DNA of 64,000 bases from Gammaproteobacteria bacterium (GTDB lineage Bacteria; Pseudomonadota; Gammaproteobacteria; Arenicellales; UBA868): the NCBI GenBank assembly GCA_022450155.1, contig JAKUQR010000003.1:107524-171523 (forward strand), in the 5' to 3' direction. Under the pieces are notes generated by a model, which had not been told where the DNA came from, did not search any database, and worked only from the letters and a program-made list of their open reading frames with translations. Positions 25,303 to 36,524 of this stretch are shown here, one piece after another. Within the stretch, counting starts at the first letter, position 1. Each line of letters opens with the position of its first letter. The translations under genes were made by a program, and so were the position numbers.

Positions 25303-27309
25303 ATGACAGAAGCAATGGTCGTATTTACACCTTCGGGCCGACGCGGTCGTTTCCAGGTGGGCACTACGGTGTTGCAGGCAGCACAAGAACTCGGTGTCGA
25401 CATCGATTCGGTTTGCGGGGGTCGAGCAATCTGTGGTCGCTGTCAGGTGCTTCTCAGCGAAGGTTCTTTCCCCAAACACGGAATTGAGTCGAATCTGGAC
25501 AATCTATCAGCGCGTAGCGACAGTGAAGTGGAATACGACCGACAGCAATCTCTTACCCAAGGTCGCCGCCTGAGTTGTTCGACCCGAATTCTGGGCGATG
25601 TGGTCATAGACGTGCCGGCCGACAGCCAGGTCCACAAGCAGGTTGTACGAAAAAGGATTGAAGTACACGATATCGATGTGGATCCCCTGGTGCGCCTGCA
25701 TTACCTGGACGTGCCCGAACCCAATATGCATGACCCGGCTGGCGACCTGCAGCGGTTGTTCGAGGAGCTGGAGTTTGAATGGGGTCTTACCGGCCTTGGC
25801 TGTGATCGGCACGTACTTGAGACGCTGCAGGGCAGTCTGAAATCAGGCGAACGAAAAGCCACCGTGGCTGTCTATCGACAGAAGCAGATCATAGCAGTCT
25901 GGGCTGGATTCAGAGATCGCGCTTTGGGTATTGCAGTCGATGTAGGATCAACCACGATAGCAGTGCATCTTTGTGATCTTTCCTCCGGTGAAGTTCTGGC
26001 TTCTTCGGGCATGATGAACCCGCAGATCCGCTTCGGTGAGGACCTGATGAGTCGGGTGTCCTATGTCATGATGCACCCTGGCGGCGACAAGGAAATGACA
26101 CAGGTGGTGCGGGCTGCGATCGCCCAGCTGGCGCAAGAAGTCTGTCGGCAGGCGGGCTATGACACCACCGACGTCCTGGACGCGACCTTTGTTGGTAATC
26201 CCGTTATGCACCATCTGCTGCTGGGTATCAGCCCGATAGAACTCGGTGGTGCTCCCTTTGCTTTGACAACTGATCAGGCGATCGAGCTCAAAGCCAGTGA
26301 ACTGGATCTGGATCTGCACCCCGGGGCGAGGTCTTACGTTTTACCTTGCATTGCCGGTCATGTCGGTGCGGACGCAGCCGCGATGGTGCTGTCTGAAGCA
26401 CCCTATTTACGTGAGGAAATAACGCTGCTGGTTGATGTTGGCACCAATGCGGAGATAGTGCTGGGAAATCGACATCGGATGCTTGCGGCAAGCAGCCCAA
26501 CCGGACCCGCTTTCGAGGGTGCTCAGATCAGCTGCGGGCAGAGGGCTGCACCGGGCGCAATAGAGCGAGTTCGCGTTGATCGGGATACGCTTGAACCTCG
26601 ATTCAAGGTGATTGGTTCAGATCTTTGGTCTAATGAAGGCGGATTTGATCAGAGTATTGCCGATCACGGCGTAACGGGTATTTGCGGTTCCGGGATAATC
26701 GAGGTCATTGCGGAAATGGTGCTTTCGGGAATCTGCTCCAGCGACGGTGTGATCGATGGTGCCCAGGTAAGCCGATCTCGTCGGATCATCGCTGATGGGC
26801 GGACTTTCTCCTATGTGCTGTATGACCAGAGTGTGACCCTACAGATCACACAAAATGACGTCCGGGCCATTCAGCTGGCTAAGGCAGCGCTGTACGCCGG
26901 AATTCGATTGTTGATGGACGGTCTTGGCATCCAGTATGTTGATCGGATCCGGCTTGCTGGTGCGTTTGGTTCTCACATCGACGTGATGTACGCCATGGTA
27001 TTGGGCTTAATCCCGGATTGCGATCTCGACAATGTCACATCCGCGGGAAATGCTGCGGGGACCGGTGCGCATATTGCACTGGTTGATCAGAATGCACGGC
27101 AGGAAATAGAAAAAGAAGTCCGTCGGATAGAGAAAATCGAGACAGCTGTGGAACCGCGATTCCAGGAGCATTTTGTCGCGGCGATGGCAATACCCCATCA
27201 GACTGCAGAATTCCCGCAGCTGGCAAAGGTAGTGACCCTTCCAAGCCGGCAAGATAAATCGCAGGATAAAGGCAGGAGCACGGGTCGCAAACACCGTCGG
27301 CGCAGTTGA
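25303..27309 (+). CDS. Ferredoxin-ASKHA corrinoid reactivator (RACo/RamA-like)
   Basis: A 668-residue ATP-dependent reductive activator of corrinoid proteins. The N-terminal ferredoxin domain has a [2Fe-2S] set at Cys38, Cys44, Cys47 and Cys92 (VCGGRAICGRC, LSCST). A linker leads to the ASKHA ATPase fold with DVGSTT (213-218), a second phosphate loop LLVDVGTNAEIV and an adenosine segment LAGAFGSHID. It would return an accidentally oxidised Co(II) corrinoid to Co(I). ATG at 25303 is chosen over an upstream ATG inside the GFA gene, because homology begins there. The C-terminus ends in a lysine/arginine-rich tail. Confidence 0.92.
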   Translation: MTEAMVVFTPSGRRGRFQVGTTVLQAAQELGVDIDSVCGGRAICGRCQVLLSEGSFPKHGIESNLDNLSARSDSEVEYDRQQSLTQGRRLSCSTRILGDVVIDVPADSQVHKQVVRKRIEVHDIDVDPLVRLHYLDVPEPNMHDPAGDLQRLFEELEFEWGLTGLGCDRHVLETLQGSLKSGERKATVAVYRQKQIIAVWAGFRDRALGIAVDVGSTTIAVHLCDLSSGEVLASSGMMNPQIRFGEDLMSRVSYVMMHPGGDKEMTQVVRAAIAQLAQEVCRQAGYDTTDVLDATFVGNPVMHHLLLGISPIELGGAPFALTTDQAIELKASELDLDLHPGARSYVLPCIAGHVGADAAAMVLSEAPYLREEITLLVDVGTNAEIVLGNRHRMLAASSPTGPAFEGAQISCGQRAAPGAIERVRVDRDTLEPRFKVIGSDLWSNEGGFDQSIADHGVTGICGSGIIEVIAEMVLSGICSSDGVIDGAQVSRSRRIIADGRTFSYVLYDQSVTLQITQNDVRAIQLAKAALYAGIRLLMDGLGIQYVDRIRLAGAFGSHIDVMYAMVLGLIPDCDLDNVTSAGNAAGTGAHIALVDQNARQEIEKEVRRIEKIETAVEPRFQEHFVAAMAIPHQTAEFPQLAKVVTLPSRQDKSQDKGRSTGRKHRRRS

Positions 27310-27393
27310 ACTACTGTCGGTTGCGTTGACATACCTGCCTGGATACTCTGTGTTGTACCGACACGAGCTCATCAATACCTGCCGGAGCAGTGA

Positions 27394-28050
27394 ATGAATT
27401 CCTCGATACTGGCCGAAGTGCCTATTTTTGCGGGCCTGAAACAGTCAGACCTTGATCAACTTACTCACTGTTCGACCCGCAGGTGGTTCAAGCGAGGCAG
27501 TGTTATCGTTACGGAAGGAGATCCAGCCGACGGACTTTATGTCGTGGTCAGCGGACGAATTAAGGTCCTTTTGAGCGACAATGAAGGGAAAGAAGTGGTA
27601 CTGACTGTCGAATCTCGAGGAGCATGTTTTGGTGAGATCGCCCTGCTGGATGAAGAACCCAGATCGGCATCGGTCGCCGCGCTGGAAAAAACGGAACTGT
27701 TGATAATCTATAGAGATCACTTTATGGATCTACTGGACAATCATCCTGAACTCGCCCGGTCACTTATTCGCTCACTGGCCTATATGGTGAGGCGATTAAC
27801 GAAGAACGTGGAGAACCTTGCACTGAAGGATGTTTATTGTCGGATTGTGGAAGTACTCGAGCGCAGGTCGGTGGTCGAAGACGATGTTCATGTTGTCAAC
27901 GAGCGCCTCACGCACCAGCTTATCGCCGACATGATCGGTGCATTCAGGGAGATGGTGAGTCGGATCATGAGTGATCTGGTCAAAGGAGACTATATTAGCG
28001 TTACATCGGAACAGATTCGCATTAACAGGCGCCTTCCATCCGGCTGGTGA
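27394..28050 (+). CDS. Crp/Fnr family transcriptional regulator
   Basis: A 218-residue regulator with a cyclic-nucleotide-binding fold (about 10-120) and a C-terminal winged helix. The phosphate cassette reads FGEIALLDEEPRSAS, keeping the arginine and serine expected for cyclic nucleotide binding. There is no FNR-type N-terminal cysteine set. The recognition region is LTHQLIADMIGAFREMVSRIMSDL. It follows the corrinoid operon by 84 bp on the same strand and may control it; this is inference. Its binding site is not identified. Confidence 0.9.
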   Translation: MNSSILAEVPIFAGLKQSDLDQLTHCSTRRWFKRGSVIVTEGDPADGLYVVVSGRIKVLLSDNEGKEVVLTVESRGACFGEIALLDEEPRSASVAALEKTELLIIYRDHFMDLLDNHPELARSLIRSLAYMVRRLTKNVENLALKDVYCRIVEVLERRSVVEDDVHVVNERLTHQLIADMIGAFREMVSRIMSDLVKGDYISVTSEQIRINRRLPSGW

Positions 28051-28087
28051 CCGGACGTAAAGACCGAGACATTCCGGATTAATTCAG

Positions 28088-28909
28088 ATGACAGAAGGAA
28101 CGCTTCGAAAAATGCCTGCCGAGCTGGTAGACCCGGTTCATTACCGGCTGCCGGTGGGAGAAGAGCTGATCGATTTGAATCCCCTGCTTGGACAGGAGAT
28201 TTCCCTCGTTTATTCGGGAAGAATATTTTGTATTGAATGCGGTCGAAAAACGAATAAGAGCTTTAATCAAGGGTACTGTTTTCCCTGCTTACGTCGCCTG
28301 GCTGCATGCGATACGTGTATCGTCAAGCCCGAACTGTGTCATTACCATGAAGGAACCTGCAGGGAACCGCAGTGGGGGGAGACGCATTGTATGCAACCTC
28401 ACGTGGTTTATCTTGCCAATTCTTCGGGCCTGAAAGTGGGGATCACACGCAAAACACAAGTGCCAACGCGATGGATAGACCAGGGTGCGATACAGGCATT
28501 ACCGATCGTTGAAGTGGATACCCGACTGCAGTCGGGTCTGATAGAGACCGTGCTAAAAGGCACAGTCAATGACAGAACTGACTGGCGTCGAATGCTGAAA
28601 GGAGGACAAACCGAGATCGATCTCAAGTCCGAATGGGATCAACTGCGCAAGACCAGCGAAGCTTTGCTCACAGACTGCCAGTCAAAGTTCGGCTCGGCGG
28701 CTGTCCGCCTGAAGGGGCAGGAACAAGTGACACGGATCTCTTACCCGGTCTTACACTACCCGGACAAGATAAAGACGTACAATTTTGATAAAGAAAGGGT
28801 TGTAAAGGGCACCCTTGAGGGGATCAAAGGCCAATACCTGATTCTCGACCTGGGTGTTTTGAACATTCGAAAGTTTGCTGGATACGAAATTTCATTCACA
28901 GTGTGCTAG
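28088..28909 (+). CDS. DUF2797 family protein
   Basis: A 273-residue DUF2797 protein. The N-terminal part carries a dense cysteine/histidine array: C48 and C51 (CIECG), C64 and C67 (CFPC), C74 and C77 (CDTC), then C84, C91 and C101, which should bind metal. The middle (YLANSSGLKVGITR) resembles GIY-YIG-type folds, as noted for this family, but no clear catalytic set can be pointed out. No function is established. It is convergent with the MFS gene. Confidence 0.8.
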   Translation: MTEGTLRKMPAELVDPVHYRLPVGEELIDLNPLLGQEISLVYSGRIFCIECGRKTNKSFNQGYCFPCLRRLAACDTCIVKPELCHYHEGTCREPQWGETHCMQPHVVYLANSSGLKVGITRKTQVPTRWIDQGAIQALPIVEVDTRLQSGLIETVLKGTVNDRTDWRRMLKGGQTEIDLKSEWDQLRKTSEALLTDCQSKFGSAAVRLKGQEQVTRISYPVLHYPDKIKTYNFDKERVVKGTLEGIKGQYLILDLGVLNIRKFAGYEISFTVC

Positions 28910-28952
28910 TGCTGCGGATAGCCGACTTATCAAGGTACAACCGACAGAGGGA

Positions 28953-30170
28953 TCAGTTCTGACGAACGGTATTCAGAGTCGGATCCTTGGCCGATCCCCA
29001 GCGGCCATGGACTACTTCGTTTCCCGGGCAAGGGTTTTCTGGCACGTTGAATGAAAGCAGCATCGACAGTACCGCCAGCGCACTGCCCACCAGGAAAACA
29101 GCTGACGGTGAGATAAGCCACAGGAAACCCAACACCGCGGGCAATACCACCGCTGCGATGTGATTGATGGTAAAACCAACGCCAGCAGTGGCTGCAATAT
29201 CGGCCGGATCGGCAATCTTCTGGAAATAGGTTCGAATTGCTATCGCGAGTGCAAAGAAAAAATGGTCGATGATGTAAAGACCAGCGGCTATACCGGCGTT
29301 GTTCACGAACGCGTAGGCTGTAAACACAATCGTAAGCCCGACATACTCGAATATTAGAATTCTCCGCTCACCTATATTACCGATCAATCGTCCCAAACGG
29401 GCGGCGAACAGCATGTTAAGCACAGCATTCACCAGAAACAGTATTGAAATCGTTGCCACGTCGAAACCAAATTTCTCGACCATCAAAAATCCGGCAAACA
29501 CGATGAATATCTGTCGCCTTGCGCCCGAGAGAAATGTGAGAGCGTAATACAGCCAGTACCGTCGACGCAGCACCATCTGACGGTTCTGTTTGACTGTGAC
29601 TGGGAACTGTTGAAACAGTAGCCAACAAACAAAACCGATCACCACAGTTGCACCACCGCCCAAAAGGTAGACAAGCGAGAAATCAATAGCTAGAACCTCA
29701 AACGTAATCCAGATAAAGCCATAGACCACGATAGAGGTAAATGCTCCCACTGCGATCACCCTTCCAAGTAATTCAGGTGCCTTGTCCTTGTCGACCCACT
29801 GTAGACACAATGAGGAGTGAACAGTCTCAAAGTAGTGAAATCCAAGCGACATCACCACGGTAGTGACATAGAGTCCGATAACACTCGGAAACCACCCAGT
29901 CACGAGTGTGCCCACTCCCAGCAACAGTAACGACACATAGGCTATGGTCTGCTCTCGACATAGAAATAGAAGAAACACCACCAAAAACGCGAGAAATCCT
30001 GGAACTTCACGAAGGCTTTGCAGAATACCCATCTCTGCACCGCTGAAGGCAGCGCGCTCAATCGCAAAGTTATTGAGCAGTGCCTGCCAGGTCGCAAAGC
30101 TCAGGGGCACAGCAGCCGCCGTGAGCAAAAGGAGAAATTCTGGCCGGTCCCGAAATTTGGACAAATACAT
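28953..30170 (-). CDS. MFS transporter
   Basis: A 405-residue major facilitator with about twelve membrane helices. Helix-rich segments begin at FLLLLTAAAVPLSFATW and end at AVFLVGSALAVLSMLL; a loop RLGRLIGNIGERR between helices resembles the conserved MFS cytoplasmic loop motif. It is divergent from lutABC across a 154-bp gap. A role in lactate or other carboxylate uptake is possible from that position only; MFS members of this kind have many substrates. Confidence 0.85.
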   Translation of the reverse strand: MYLSKFRDRPEFLLLLTAAAVPLSFATWQALLNNFAIERAAFSGAEMGILQSLREVPGFLAFLVVFLLFLCREQTIAYVSLLLLGVGTLVTGWFPSVIGLYVTTVVMSLGFHYFETVHSSLCLQWVDKDKAPELLGRVIAVGAFTSIVVYGFIWITFEVLAIDFSLVYLLGGGATVVIGFVCWLLFQQFPVTVKQNRQMVLRRRYWLYYALTFLSGARRQIFIVFAGFLMVEKFGFDVATISILFLVNAVLNMLFAARLGRLIGNIGERRILIFEYVGLTIVFTAYAFVNNAGIAAGLYIIDHFFFALAIAIRTYFQKIADPADIAATAGVGFTINHIAAVVLPAVLGFLWLISPSAVFLVGSALAVLSMLLSFNVPENPCPGNEVVHGRWGSAKDPTLNTVRQN

Positions 30171-30324
30171 ATCGAATCGATTGGTCAGTCCATCAAATGC
30201 ACCCGTGAATCAGTGCATCAGGCCGTCGGTTTATGGGTCGGATATTGGCCGATCATACCCGGTCGCTAAACGATGTTAGAGTCGTACGGTAGTATATCTT
30301 GCCATTTGAGTGAGTGGCCACCGG

Positions 30325-31104
30325 ATGAGTGATACCCTGAAAAAACCAAGAGTGGGATTCTTTGTGACCTGCCTCGTAGATATCATGAGGCCAAGGGTCG
30401 GGTTTGCAGCCGTTAAGCTACTGGAGCAGGCCGGTTGTGAGGTGGAGGTGCCACGCAGTCAGAGTTGTTGTGGTCAGCCCGCCTACAACAATGGGGATGA
30501 GGCCAACAGTCGTGCGATTGCAAAGCAGGTCATCAACGTCTTTGATCAGTTTGACTACATCGTTGTTCCTTCAGGATCGTGCGCAGGGATGTTCAGTGAA
30601 CATTTCCCGAGACTGTTCAGATACGAATCATCTTGGCTTTATCGATCTCAGCGAATGGCAGCCAGAACGTGGGAGCTGACCCGCTTTCTGGTTGAGGTTA
30701 TGCAGGTGAATTCGTTGGGTTCGTGTTATCCGGCAAAGTGTGCCTATCACGACTCGTGTTCAGGTCTGCGTGAACTGGGCATTCAGGAGCAGCCACGGCA
30801 GTTATTGTCTTTGGTCAAGGATCTTTCATTGGCAGAACTTGACGAGCGAGACGTCTGTTGCGGATTTGGGGGGACGTTCAGTGTCAAATATCCGGAAATC
30901 TCTACTCGGCTGGTGTCAAATAAGGTTTCTGATCTAGAACAGACCGCGGCAGACACCCTGCTGGGTGGGGATCTGGGATGTTTGTTGAATATCGCCGGTC
31001 GCCTGCGCCGAGAAGGAAAAGCAACCAAGGTGTTCCACATCGCAGAAGTGCTTGCTGGTATGGCGGATGGACCTGGAATCGCTGAGCCCGGGGACGAGGC
31101 ATGA
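30325..31104 (+). CDS. lutA: L-lactate dehydrogenase complex subunit LutA (CCG Fe-S protein)
   Basis: A 259-residue subunit of the LutABC lactate oxidase. It has two CCG-type cysteine motifs, SCCGQPAYNNG and VCCGFGG, that bind Fe-S or related clusters and pass electrons. The start ATG 30325 (MSDTLKKPRVGFF) is preferred over GTG 30310 since homology starts at once; the Shine-Dalgarno is weak. It overlaps lutB by 4 bp, so lutABC is one operon. Confidence 0.92.
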   Translation: MSDTLKKPRVGFFVTCLVDIMRPRVGFAAVKLLEQAGCEVEVPRSQSCCGQPAYNNGDEANSRAIAKQVINVFDQFDYIVVPSGSCAGMFSEHFPRLFRYESSWLYRSQRMAARTWELTRFLVEVMQVNSLGSCYPAKCAYHDSCSGLRELGIQEQPRQLLSLVKDLSLAELDERDVCCGFGGTFSVKYPEISTRLVSNKVSDLEQTAADTLLGGDLGCLLNIAGRLRREGKATKVFHIAEVLAGMADGPGIAEPGDEA

Positions 31105-32534
31105 CGCAGGCGGCACCTTCAGCAGCGGTCTTTAAGAGCAAGGCACGGGAGGCGCTGTCTGATCCCGCATTACTACAGGCGATGGAGCGGGCTAAAGGTG
31201 GTTTTGTTGGTGCAAGGCGGATTGCTATAGAGGAACTGGCGGAGTTTGAGTCCCTACGCGATGCAGCACAGGATATCAAAGATCATGTGCTCAATCATCT
31301 CGATCTGTATCTTGAACGCTACGAGCGCAAGACGATCGAGAATGGTGGTCATGTTCACTGGGCACAGACTGCTGAAGAAGCCTGCGAAATTGTCAAGAAG
31401 ATATGTCTCGATGCTGATGCCCGACTCGTCGCGAAAGGTAAGTCGATGGTATCCGAGGAGATGGGACTCAACAGAGTGCTTGAGGAAGCCGGTATTGAAG
31501 TCGCCGAAACTGATCTTGGTGAATATATTATCCAGCTTGCCGGTGAGTCACCCAGTCACATCATTGCCCCGGCGATCCATAAGACCCGAGAGCAGATCAC
31601 GGAACTGTTTTACGAAAATCACAAGGGTCATGGATTTTCTGAACGGGTCACTCGCCGGGAAGACATCGTAAATGAAGCACGCAGTGTACTGCGTAATGTA
31701 TTTGCCCGCGCCGATGTCGGTATAACCGGTGCTAATTTTCTGGTCGCTGAGACCGGTGCAAACGTCATTGTCACGAACGAAGGAAATGGGGATCTCGCCA
31801 GCACCTTGCCTCGCGTTCAGATCATCACAGCAGGCATCGAGAAGGTCATCCCTTCGCTGGATGATCTTTCGACATTCCTCCGTATCCTGAGTCGCAGTGC
31901 CACTGGCCAGGAGATGTCTGCGTACACGACTTTGTATGCAGGACCCCGTCGCCAGGGGGAGGTCGAAGGCCCAACGGAATACCATGTTGTGCTGTTGGAC
32001 AATGGTCGATCCGCTATGCTGGGCGGCAGTTATCGTTCAATGTTGCGTTGTATACGTTGCGGCGCTTGTTTGAATCACTGTCCGGTGTATTCAGCAGTGG
32101 GGGGTCATGCTTACGGCTGGGTCTATTCAGGCCCCATGGGGTCAGTGCTGACGCCACTCATGCAGGGGTTTGAGCGGTCGTTCGATCTGCCCAACGCCTG
32201 TACCTTGAATGGTCGCTGCAATGATGTGTGTCCGGTACGAATTCCATTGTCGGACATGCTCCGAAGACACAGATTTGAGCAGTACCGTCGAAATCTCAAC
32301 CCGTGGCTGGGCAGACGTCTGCTGTCGCTGTGGGCCTGGTTTGCACGTCGACCGAGGCTCTACCAGGGTGTCGTCGCACTACCTGTCTGGGCGATGAATC
32401 GTTTTGGCAGAGGACGGGGTGTCTTACGTAGATTGCCGGGGGCGGGTGGATGGACAGGAGGTCGCGATTTGGCAGTGCCGGAAAAGCGTACTTTTCAGGT
32501 TCAATGGCAAGCTAAAAGAGACAGTGACGCGTGA
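31101..32534 (+). CDS. lutB: L-lactate dehydrogenase complex subunit LutB
   Basis: A 477-residue iron-sulfur subunit of LutABC, which oxidises L-lactate to pyruvate at the membrane. The LUD-type domain (ETGANVIVTNEGNGDLAS) precedes a ferredoxin-like pair: C317, C320, C323 and C327 in CIRCGACLNHCPVY, and a second set in LNGRCNDVCPVRIP. Length matches the family. Overlaps of 4 bp with both lutA and lutC point to tight coupling. Confidence 0.94.
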   Translation: MTQAAPSAAVFKSKAREALSDPALLQAMERAKGGFVGARRIAIEELAEFESLRDAAQDIKDHVLNHLDLYLERYERKTIENGGHVHWAQTAEEACEIVKKICLDADARLVAKGKSMVSEEMGLNRVLEEAGIEVAETDLGEYIIQLAGESPSHIIAPAIHKTREQITELFYENHKGHGFSERVTRREDIVNEARSVLRNVFARADVGITGANFLVAETGANVIVTNEGNGDLASTLPRVQIITAGIEKVIPSLDDLSTFLRILSRSATGQEMSAYTTLYAGPRRQGEVEGPTEYHVVLLDNGRSAMLGGSYRSMLRCIRCGACLNHCPVYSAVGGHAYGWVYSGPMGSVLTPLMQGFERSFDLPNACTLNGRCNDVCPVRIPLSDMLRRHRFEQYRRNLNPWLGRRLLSLWAWFARRPRLYQGVVALPVWAMNRFGRGRGVLRRLPGAGGWTGGRDLAVPEKRTFQVQWQAKRDSDA

Positions 32535-33187
32535 CTGGCTCAAGGAATAACATTCTTCAGGCTGTGCGGTCCTCTCTGGCTACCAGAGAACAGCATTCTC
32601 CTGGTCGCGTCGAATTGGTAGAAAAGTGGATCTCGGCGTCCGAGGCCCACATTCAGCCCCACGTAGAAGATCCACTGATACAGCGATTTTGTGACAAGCA
32701 TGCTGCGGTCCACGGTACCTACGAACGTGTAGCGGGCCTGGCCGAAGTGCCGGCTGCGGTACTGCGTCACCTGACGGCCATAGAAAATCCTAAACAACTC
32801 CTGGTCGGGCAGGGTGAACTGCTGGATTTGGTATTGTGGCCCGATGATATTTCCATAGAGAAACGCCCTGCAACAGTCGAAGATTCGGTGGCGATAAGCG
32901 AAGCTTACGCCGGAATTGCCGAGACAGGCACTCTGGTGCTCCTCAGCGGAGAGCAGCGTTGGACTTCTCATAATTTCTTGCCTGATGACCATATCATTGT
33001 TTTGAACTCGACCCTGATTGTCAGGCACCAGGAAGATATTTGGGCGAGACTGCGTGGGTTGCCAGACGGATTGCCCCGCGTAGTGAACCTGATCACCGGG
33101 CCGTCAAAGACAGCAGATGTCGAACAGACGGTACAGTACGGTGCTCACGGGCCCCGCAGGCTTCATCTTATCGTGGTCGAGGGTTAA
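32531..33187 (+). CDS. lutC: L-lactate dehydrogenase complex subunit LutC
   Basis: A 218-residue LUD-domain protein, the third subunit of the lactate oxidation complex. Signatures include AYAGIAETGTLVLLSGEQ and LPDDHIIVLNSTLIV near the middle and the end motif VVNLITGPSKTADVEQTVQYGAHGP, which is characteristic. The start GTG at 32531 overlaps lutB by 4 bp. No lactate permease or LutR-type regulator is within the window. Confidence 0.92.
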   Translation: MTGSRNNILQAVRSSLATREQHSPGRVELVEKWISASEAHIQPHVEDPLIQRFCDKHAAVHGTYERVAGLAEVPAAVLRHLTAIENPKQLLVGQGELLDLVLWPDDISIEKRPATVEDSVAISEAYAGIAETGTLVLLSGEQRWTSHNFLPDDHIIVLNSTLIVRHQEDIWARLRGLPDGLPRVVNLITGPSKTADVEQTVQYGAHGPRRLHLIVVEG

Positions 33188-33301
33188 TCTGCGCGGCCAG
33201 CGTGGTAGTGGACCACGATATAATCTCCATCAACTTATCGGAGATTCCGAATCTTCTCGATATGCGGAGTGTGGTTGAGTGATTAACCAACGGGTCGACC
33301 A

Positions 33302-33832
33302 ATGAATAGCGAGCGACAGAATTCCTATGAGCGAGCCGAGTTGCTGGCTTGCGGCCGCGGCCAGATGTTCGGTGATGGCAATGCGCAGTTGCCTTTGCCG
33401 CCGATGTTGATGTTTGATCGCATCACACATATCTCTGACAAGGGAGGTGCTTATGGCAGGGGTGAGGTGATCGCGGAACTAGACATTGAACCGCAACAGT
33501 GGTTCTTCACGTGTCACTTTAAAGGTGACCCTGTGATGCCAGGTTGTCTGGGTGTCGATGCCCTCTGGCAGCTGATGGGCTTTTTCCTCGGCTGGAAGGG
33601 GGGTCTGGGACACGGGCGCGCACTGGGGTCAGGAGAAATTCGCTTTACCGGGCAGGTGACACCGGACTGCAAATTAGTACGTTTCCAGCTGTCACTGAAA
33701 AGGGTTGTGATGAGAAAGCTTGTCATGGGTATTGCAGATGGCCAGGTCGAGGCCGACGGAAAGGTAATCTATACCGGGAAAGATCTCCGTGTTGGTTTGT
33801 TCGCCGGCCCCGAAGTCGGAGGTGAGATATGA
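33302..33832 (+). CDS. fabA: 3-hydroxydecanoyl-ACP dehydratase/isomerase
   Basis: A 176-residue hot-dog enzyme that dehydrates 3-hydroxydecanoyl-ACP and isomerises trans-2 to cis-3-decenoyl-ACP, the branch point to unsaturated fatty acids. His72 in [13 protein letters not shown] and Asp86 in GVDALWQ are the catalytic pair. Length is close to E. coli FabA (172). It overlaps fabB by 4 bp. Confidence 0.96.
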   Translation: MNSERQNSYERAELLACGRGQMFGDGNAQLPLPPMLMFDRITHISDKGGAYGRGEVIAELDIEPQQWFFTCHFKGDPVMPGCLGVDALWQLMGFFLGWKGGLGHGRALGSGEIRFTGQVTPDCKLVRFQLSLKRVVMRKLVMGIADGQVEADGKVIYTGKDLRVGLFAGPEVGGEI

Positions 33833-35055
33833 GACGGGTGGTTGTGACGGGCATAGGTATCGTTTCGAGTATTGGAACCAGTCGCCAGGCAGTGGCAGCT
33901 GCTCTTCGACACGGCAGTTCCGGAATTGTCTACAGTGAGAAATATGAGGAGTTGGGTTTCCGGTCGAGGGTCTGCGGCAGTATTGATATTGACCTGACAG
34001 CAGAAATAGACCGAAAGGTCAAGAGATTTATGGGTGATGCCGCGGCCTACAATTATCTGGCCATGCGTGAAGCCCTGGAAGATTCGGGTCTGGACGAGGA
34101 GATGGTTTCGAATCCACGAACAGGATTGGTCGTGGGTTCTGGCGGCGGGTCACCTGAGAATGTTGTCGATGCCGTGGACTCGCTTCGGGCGAAGGGCGTA
34201 AAGCGTGTGGGTCCCTATATGGTGACGCGAACCATGGCCAGCAGTACCGCAGCGTGTTTAGGAACGGCGTTCAAGATCAAAGGTGTGTCTTACTCGATCA
34301 GTTCAGCCTGTGCAACCAGCGCCCACTGTATTGGGAATGCGGCGGAATTGATCCAACTCGACAAGCAGGACATAGTATTTGCCGGTGGTGGTGAGGAACT
34401 TCATTGGTCAACTACGGTACTTTTTGATGCCATGGGTGCCCTCTCATCAAAGTACAACGACCGCCCACAGAGTGCCTCGCGAACCTATGATGCCGACAGG
34501 GACGGCTTCGTGATTTCCGGTGGTGGCGGTGTACTGGTCATGGAAGAACTCGAACATGCAGTAAAGCGCGGGGCAAAGATCTATGCCGAGTTGGTGGGAT
34601 ATGGTGCAACTTCTGATGGTTTCGATATGGTACAACCCTCGGGAGAAGGTGCGATTCGTTGTATGCGTCAGGCACTAGAGGGTTTTGAAGACCCTGTTGA
34701 TTATGTGAATACCCACGGAACCAGTACACCGGTTGGCGATATTCGGGAACTCAATGCTATTGCAGAAGTGTTCGGCGACCAGATTCCTCCAATCAGTGCG
34801 ACAAAGTCTCTCACAGGGCATGCGCTTGGCGCAGCGGGTGTTAACGAAGCGGTTTATTCGCTGCTGATGCTCGACGGTGACTTTATAGCAGCGTCTGCCA
34901 ATATTTCCACGCTCGATCCAGAGGCCGAGGGGTTTCCAATTGTGCTGACCTGCCAGGACAATGCAGGCTTGAGTGTGGTGATGTCAAACAGTTTCGGATT
35001 TGGTGGCACCAACTCGACGTTGGTATTCCGGGCAATGAACCGGGATAGCATGTAA
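33829..35055 (+). CDS. fabB: 3-oxoacyl-ACP synthase I
   Basis: A 408-residue ketoacyl-ACP synthase that extends the cis-3-decenoyl chain made by FabA. The Cys161 nucleophile is in [10 protein letters not shown]; the two catalytic histidines are in [11 protein letters not shown] and [12 protein letters not shown]; the C-terminal [11 protein letters not shown] is present. The coupled fabA-fabB arrangement supports FabB and not FabF. It converges with ispG. Confidence 0.96.
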   Translation: MRRVVVTGIGIVSSIGTSRQAVAAALRHGSSGIVYSEKYEELGFRSRVCGSIDIDLTAEIDRKVKRFMGDAAAYNYLAMREALEDSGLDEEMVSNPRTGLVVGSGGGSPENVVDAVDSLRAKGVKRVGPYMVTRTMASSTAACLGTAFKIKGVSYSISSACATSAHCIGNAAELIQLDKQDIVFAGGGEELHWSTTVLFDAMGALSSKYNDRPQSASRTYDADRDGFVISGGGGVLVMEELEHAVKRGAKIYAELVGYGATSDGFDMVQPSGEGAIRCMRQALEGFEDPVDYVNTHGTSTPVGDIRELNAIAEVFGDQIPPISATKSLTGHALGAAGVNEAVYSLLMLDGDFIAASANISTLDPEAEGFPIVLTCQDNAGLSVVMSNSFGFGGTNSTLVFRAMNRDSM

Positions 35056-35088
35056 GTATCCGAATCGGAGGAGCCGTACACGCTAGGT

Positions 35089-36318
<1,230 letters not shown>

Positions 36319-36524
36319 TTTTTCGCCTTAAGTTGGAGGACAAAATAATATTGTACCGCGCTGCCTGGCGGAATAGTGTTACAACGTCCGACCATTCAAC
36401 CTGTTTATCGAAGGGGTTAAACAGCAGGAATTTGCTTCTCCCACGTAGAATCAGTCAGGTATCATCTACCCTATCAGGGGTGTAAACCTGATCGATGAAG
36501 TTTCTGGTAGCAAGGAGATTGCCG

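Noticed and set aside
30181..30196. TTGGTCAGTCCATCAA as a GntR/LldR-like operator between the MFS gene and lutA
   Set aside because: Symmetry is poor (arms TTGG and CATCAA do not match well), it lies close to the MFS start, and no LutR/LldR gene is nearby.
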